Assembly: GCA_021815645.1 (NCBI GenBank)
Contig: JAKBAB010000016.1
Location: forward strand, 1-33,450
Direction: 5' to 3'
DNA from: Actinomycetes bacterium
GTDB lineage: Bacteria > Actinomycetota > Acidimicrobiia > Acidimicrobiales > RAAP-2
Length of the DNA: 33,450 nucleotides
Below, piece after piece: positions 31,337 through 33,450 of this stretch. The position numbers were made by a program, and so were the translations under genes. The stretch's first letter is position 1. Each line of letters opens with the position of its first letter. A model generated the notes under the pieces. The model did no database searches and was not told the origin of the DNA. It was given only the letters and a program-made list of their open reading frames with translations.

Positions 31337-32464
31337 TCACACCAGCTTTAGTTCTTGACGATAGACCCGGGCCGGCCCCTGACGAGCGACGCGCTCGGCC
31401 AAGGCGACGAAGGACCGAGCGGCGTCGCTCTCGGGGTAACCCACGACCACCGGCCGCCCATCGTCGCCCCCCGCGCGCACGCCGGCCTCGAGCGGGACCT
31501 GGGCCAAGAGCGTTACGCCCAGCTCTCGGGCGAGTCGTTCACCACCACCCGACCCGAAGATCTCGTAGCGTACGCCGTCGTCACCGACGAACCAACTCAT
31601 ATTCTCAATTACCCCGCGCACCGACAGCTTGAGTTTGCGCGCGGCGAAGGCCGAACGTTGAGCGACACGCTGGGCCGCCGGCTGGGGCGTCGTAACGACG
31701 TACATCTCGATCCGCGGCACGATCTCGGACAACGTGAGGGCCACGTCGCCCGTGCCCGGCGGCATGTCGATGATCAAATAGTCCGGTACGTCCCACCACG
31801 CCTCGCTGACCAACTGTTCGATGGCCTTGTGGAGCATTGGCCCGCGCCAGATGACCGGCTGGGCGTCGTCGACGAAGTAGCCCATCGAAAGGGCCCGCAC
31901 GCCGTGCACCAACGTCGGTATCACGGTGTCGCCGAGCACGATGGGGTCGTTCGTCGCGCCGAGCATTTTGGGAAGTGAGAATCCGTAGACGTCGGCGTCG
32001 AGTAACCCCACCGAGTGGCCCCGCTGCGCGAGGGCCACGGCGAGGTTGACGCTCACCGAGGACTTCCCGACCCCCCCCTTGCCCGAAGAGATCCCGAGAA
32101 CCCGCGTCGGCGCCCGGGGGTCCAAAAAGCGCGGGCTGGCGGGAGCGGCGCCGTGGCCGTGGCCATCTGAGGCGGAGTCCTCGGTCGGGGCGGCGCGCAT
32201 CGACCCGCGCAGGAAGTTACGTAGCGCCAAGCGCTCGTCGTCGTTCATGGTTCGAACCACGACCTCCGCTTTAGGAACTCGGTCGTGGACGGCTTGTCGT
32301 ATCGCGTCGAGGTGGGGCCAGTTCGTTACGGGCAGCACCAGTTCGACTTGGGTAGCCCCCTCAACTTCCGCGAGTCGGCCCAGAAAACCCAGTTCACCGA
32401 GGGTGCGCACAAGTTGAGGCTCGGTGATGAGAGCTAGGTCACGGCGAAGTTGGTCGAGCGTCAC
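31337..32464 (-). CDS. mrp: Mrp/NBP35-family Fe-S cluster carrier ATPase
   Basis: A 375-residue Mrp protein. An N-terminal MIP18-like domain (about 1-85) is joined by a histidine-rich linker (DGHGHG) to the P-loop ATPase with the deviant Walker A motif G-K-G-G-V-G-K-S at 128-135. DADVYGFSLPKMLG and DMPPGTGDVALTL are the family's switch regions. The CxxC found after ENMS in many Mrp proteins is missing (ENMSWFVGDDG), as in some actinobacteria. GTG 32464 with AAAGGA upstream is chosen, since the frame up to 32617 has no family character. It diverges from a SufR-like regulator. Confidence 0.9.
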   Translation of the reverse strand: MTLDQLRRDLALITEPQLVRTLGELGFLGRLAEVEGATQVELVLPVTNWPHLDAIRQAVHDRVPKAEVVVRTMNDDERLALRNFLRGSMRAAPTEDSASDGHGHGAAPASPRFLDPRAPTRVLGISSGKGGVGKSSVSVNLAVALAQRGHSVGLLDADVYGFSLPKMLGATNDPIVLGDTVIPTLVHGVRALSMGYFVDDAQPVIWRGPMLHKAIEQLVSEAWWDVPDYLIIDMPPGTGDVALTLSEIVPRIEMYVVTTPQPAAQRVAQRSAFAARKLKLSVRGVIENMSWFVGDDGVRYEIFGSGGGERLARELGVTLLAQVPLEAGVRAGGDDGRPVVVGYPESDAARSFVALAERVARQGPARVYRQELKLV

Positions 32465-32518
32465 GGAATCCTTTGGCGGGCTCCTCGAGGTTACCGTCGC
32501 CGGGAGCGCGCTCACCCG

Positions 32519-32524
32519 TAAACT
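32519..32524 (+). promoter_or_regulatory. -10 box of the SufR-like gene
   Basis: TAAACT ends 7 bases before the GTG at 32532, again close enough for a leaderless transcript. Confidence 0.45.
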
Positions 32525-32531
32525 CTCCCCC

Positions 32532-33242
32532 GTGGGAGCAAACGGTGACGTGGGACTCGATCCCGCCCTATTTAACGCCACCGTCACGAGTCTCACCCAC
32601 TCCTTCGGCGACCCCACTCGGCGAAAGATCTACTTCTACCTGCGTGACAACCCCGGGGCAACGGCCGCCCAGTTGGCGGCCCACTGCGACGTCCACGCGA
32701 ACGTCGCGCGCCACCACCTCGAGCGACTGAGCGAAGGGGGCTACGTCGCTTTCGTCAACGTTCACAAGACCACCGTCGGCCGTCCGGCCAAGGGGTATCG
32801 GGTCGTCGAAGACGCGGTCTTTCGCGACGGTTCGCTTCGCCGAGACGCTCTACTAGTCGCTCTCCTCGAACGCGCCCTAGAGCGGCTCGGGCCCCTCGCG
32901 TCCCAAGAGATGTCTCACGAGGTGGGGGTGGACTACGGCCGAACCCTCGTCTCGGCGCTCGGAGCGAACGACACTCCCCGTTCACTCAAAGCGGCGATGT
33001 CCTCGATCGCGGGCCTGCTCACGGCCCACGGCTTCGACGCGCGAGCCGAGGGAGACGACGACTCGAGCTCGGTCGTATCGGACAACTGCCCCTTCGGCTC
33101 GGCGGCCCGGCATCACCCCGTCCTGTGTGCCGTCGATCGCGGACTCATCACGGGAATGCTCGAGGGACTCGGCGCGGTTCGCACGAACGTGACGTTGACC
33201 TCGCGGGCGCTCGGTGACGACGTCTGTCGAGTAACGGCCTAG
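32532..33242 (+). CDS. SufR-like winged-helix regulator with C-terminal cysteines
   Basis: A 236-residue ArsR/SufR-type repressor. The winged helix runs from about 15 to 90 (LTHSFGDPTRRKIYFYLRD, then HANVARHHLERLSEGGYV and the wing KTTVGRPAKGY). A helical dimerisation part follows. The C-terminal sensor region has C186-P-F, C199 in PVLC (C-x12-C) and C232 near the end, fitting an Fe-S cluster site of the SufR kind. GTG 32532 is chosen because it has a promoter box at leaderless spacing; the frame's upstream extension to 32424 overlaps mrp. It probably controls Fe-S assembly or the divergent mrp. Confidence 0.85.
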   Translation: MGANGDVGLDPALFNATVTSLTHSFGDPTRRKIYFYLRDNPGATAAQLAAHCDVHANVARHHLERLSEGGYVAFVNVHKTTVGRPAKGYRVVEDAVFRDGSLRRDALLVALLERALERLGPLASQEMSHEVGVDYGRTLVSALGANDTPRSLKAAMSSIAGLLTAHGFDARAEGDDDSSSVVSDNCPFGSAARHHPVLCAVDRGLITGMLEGLGAVRTNVTLTSRALGDDVCRVTA

Positions 33243-33355
33243 CGTCAACGGCTCGCGTCGTTGCTCGGCGGCACACCTCGCCTGGTAGCCCACCCCGTCG
33301 CGCTCGTAAGCGCCGGTATGCTGGGTCCCAACTCCTTCGAGAAAGAAAGTCCTTC

Positions 33356-33450
33356 GTGCACCGTCTCACGTCCCTTCGCAAACTTTCGTTCTCCGCCACC
33401 GCTTGGGCCCTCATTGCCCTCACCGCGGTGACCCTCGGCCCCCTAGTAGC
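33356..33450 (+). CDS. Membrane protein N-terminus, possibly haem A synthase (CtaA)
   Basis: Only 31 codons are in the window. From GTG 33356 it reads a basic start (HRLTSLRKLSFSATAW) into a first membrane helix (ALIALTAVTLGPLVA) that continues past the edge. A purine-rich ribosome binding site (GAGAAAGAAAG) and a TATGCT box at 33317-33322 support the start. The pattern resembles CtaA/COX15 proteins, which convert haem O to haem A, and a CtaA-like gene lies close to sufR in mycobacteria. Too little is visible to be sure. Confidence 0.4.
   Translation, partial: MHRLTSLRKLSFSATAWALIALTAVTLGPLV

Overview
The window is a stretch of high-GC bacterial chromosome, most likely from an actinobacterium and probably from a deep lineage such as Acidimicrobiia. 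The phylum call rests on a WhiB1-like regulator beside a PdtaS-type kinase, a DUF3107 protein, the trio of histidine phosphatase, DUF3090 and SCO1664-family proteins, the mycofactocin glycosyltransferase MftF with an NDMA-type alcohol dehydrogenase, and a coenzyme-F420-type flavoprotein. The class is an inference. At least nine genes show a TANNNT-like box ending 6 bases before the start codon, the pattern of leaderless transcripts.

Layout. 1-5.9 kb: the 3' part of mftF, a GNAT enzyme coupled to an HxlR regulator that diverges from an azoreductase across a perfect inverted repeat, a second GNAT enzyme, a TauE/SafE permease and the NDMA-dependent alcohol dehydrogenase. 5.9-15.3 kb: housekeeping genes argS and aconitase, a SulP permease converging on aconitase over a 16-bp hairpin, a PIG-L deacetylase coupled to a DEAD-box helicase, a Bcp peroxiredoxin and a DedA protein.

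15.4-17.9 kb: a visibly less GC-rich accessory patch. It holds a frameshifted two-helix membrane peptide, a minus-strand operon with a Panacea (SocA/GepA, DUF4065) antitoxin-type gene, an unrecognised 84-aa partner and a small frameshifted ORF ending in a terminator-like hairpin, and a badly decayed IS1595-family transposase. This is where an undescribed toxin-antitoxin pair is most likely.

17.9-26.3 kb: an Fpg/Nei glycosylase with a non-canonical Cys-Asp-Cys-His zinc site, diverging from an FrhB-like F420 protein; then the phosphatase/DUF3090/SCO1664 operon; then a minus-strand run of a VOC protein, a DHA2 drug exporter, etfA, etfB and a glycerophosphodiesterase. 26.3-33.5 kb: whiB1 facing an operon of DUF3107, a PHP phosphatase and pdtaS; dgt; an mrp-SDR operon; and a SufR-like Fe-S regulator diverging from mrp, followed by the first codons of a membrane protein that may be a CtaA-type haem A synthase.

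Functional themes are redox cofactors (mycofactocin, F420, ETF), Fe-S and thiol stress control (SufR-like, WhiB1, HxlR with an N-terminal Cys, Bcp, Mrp), and detoxification and transport.
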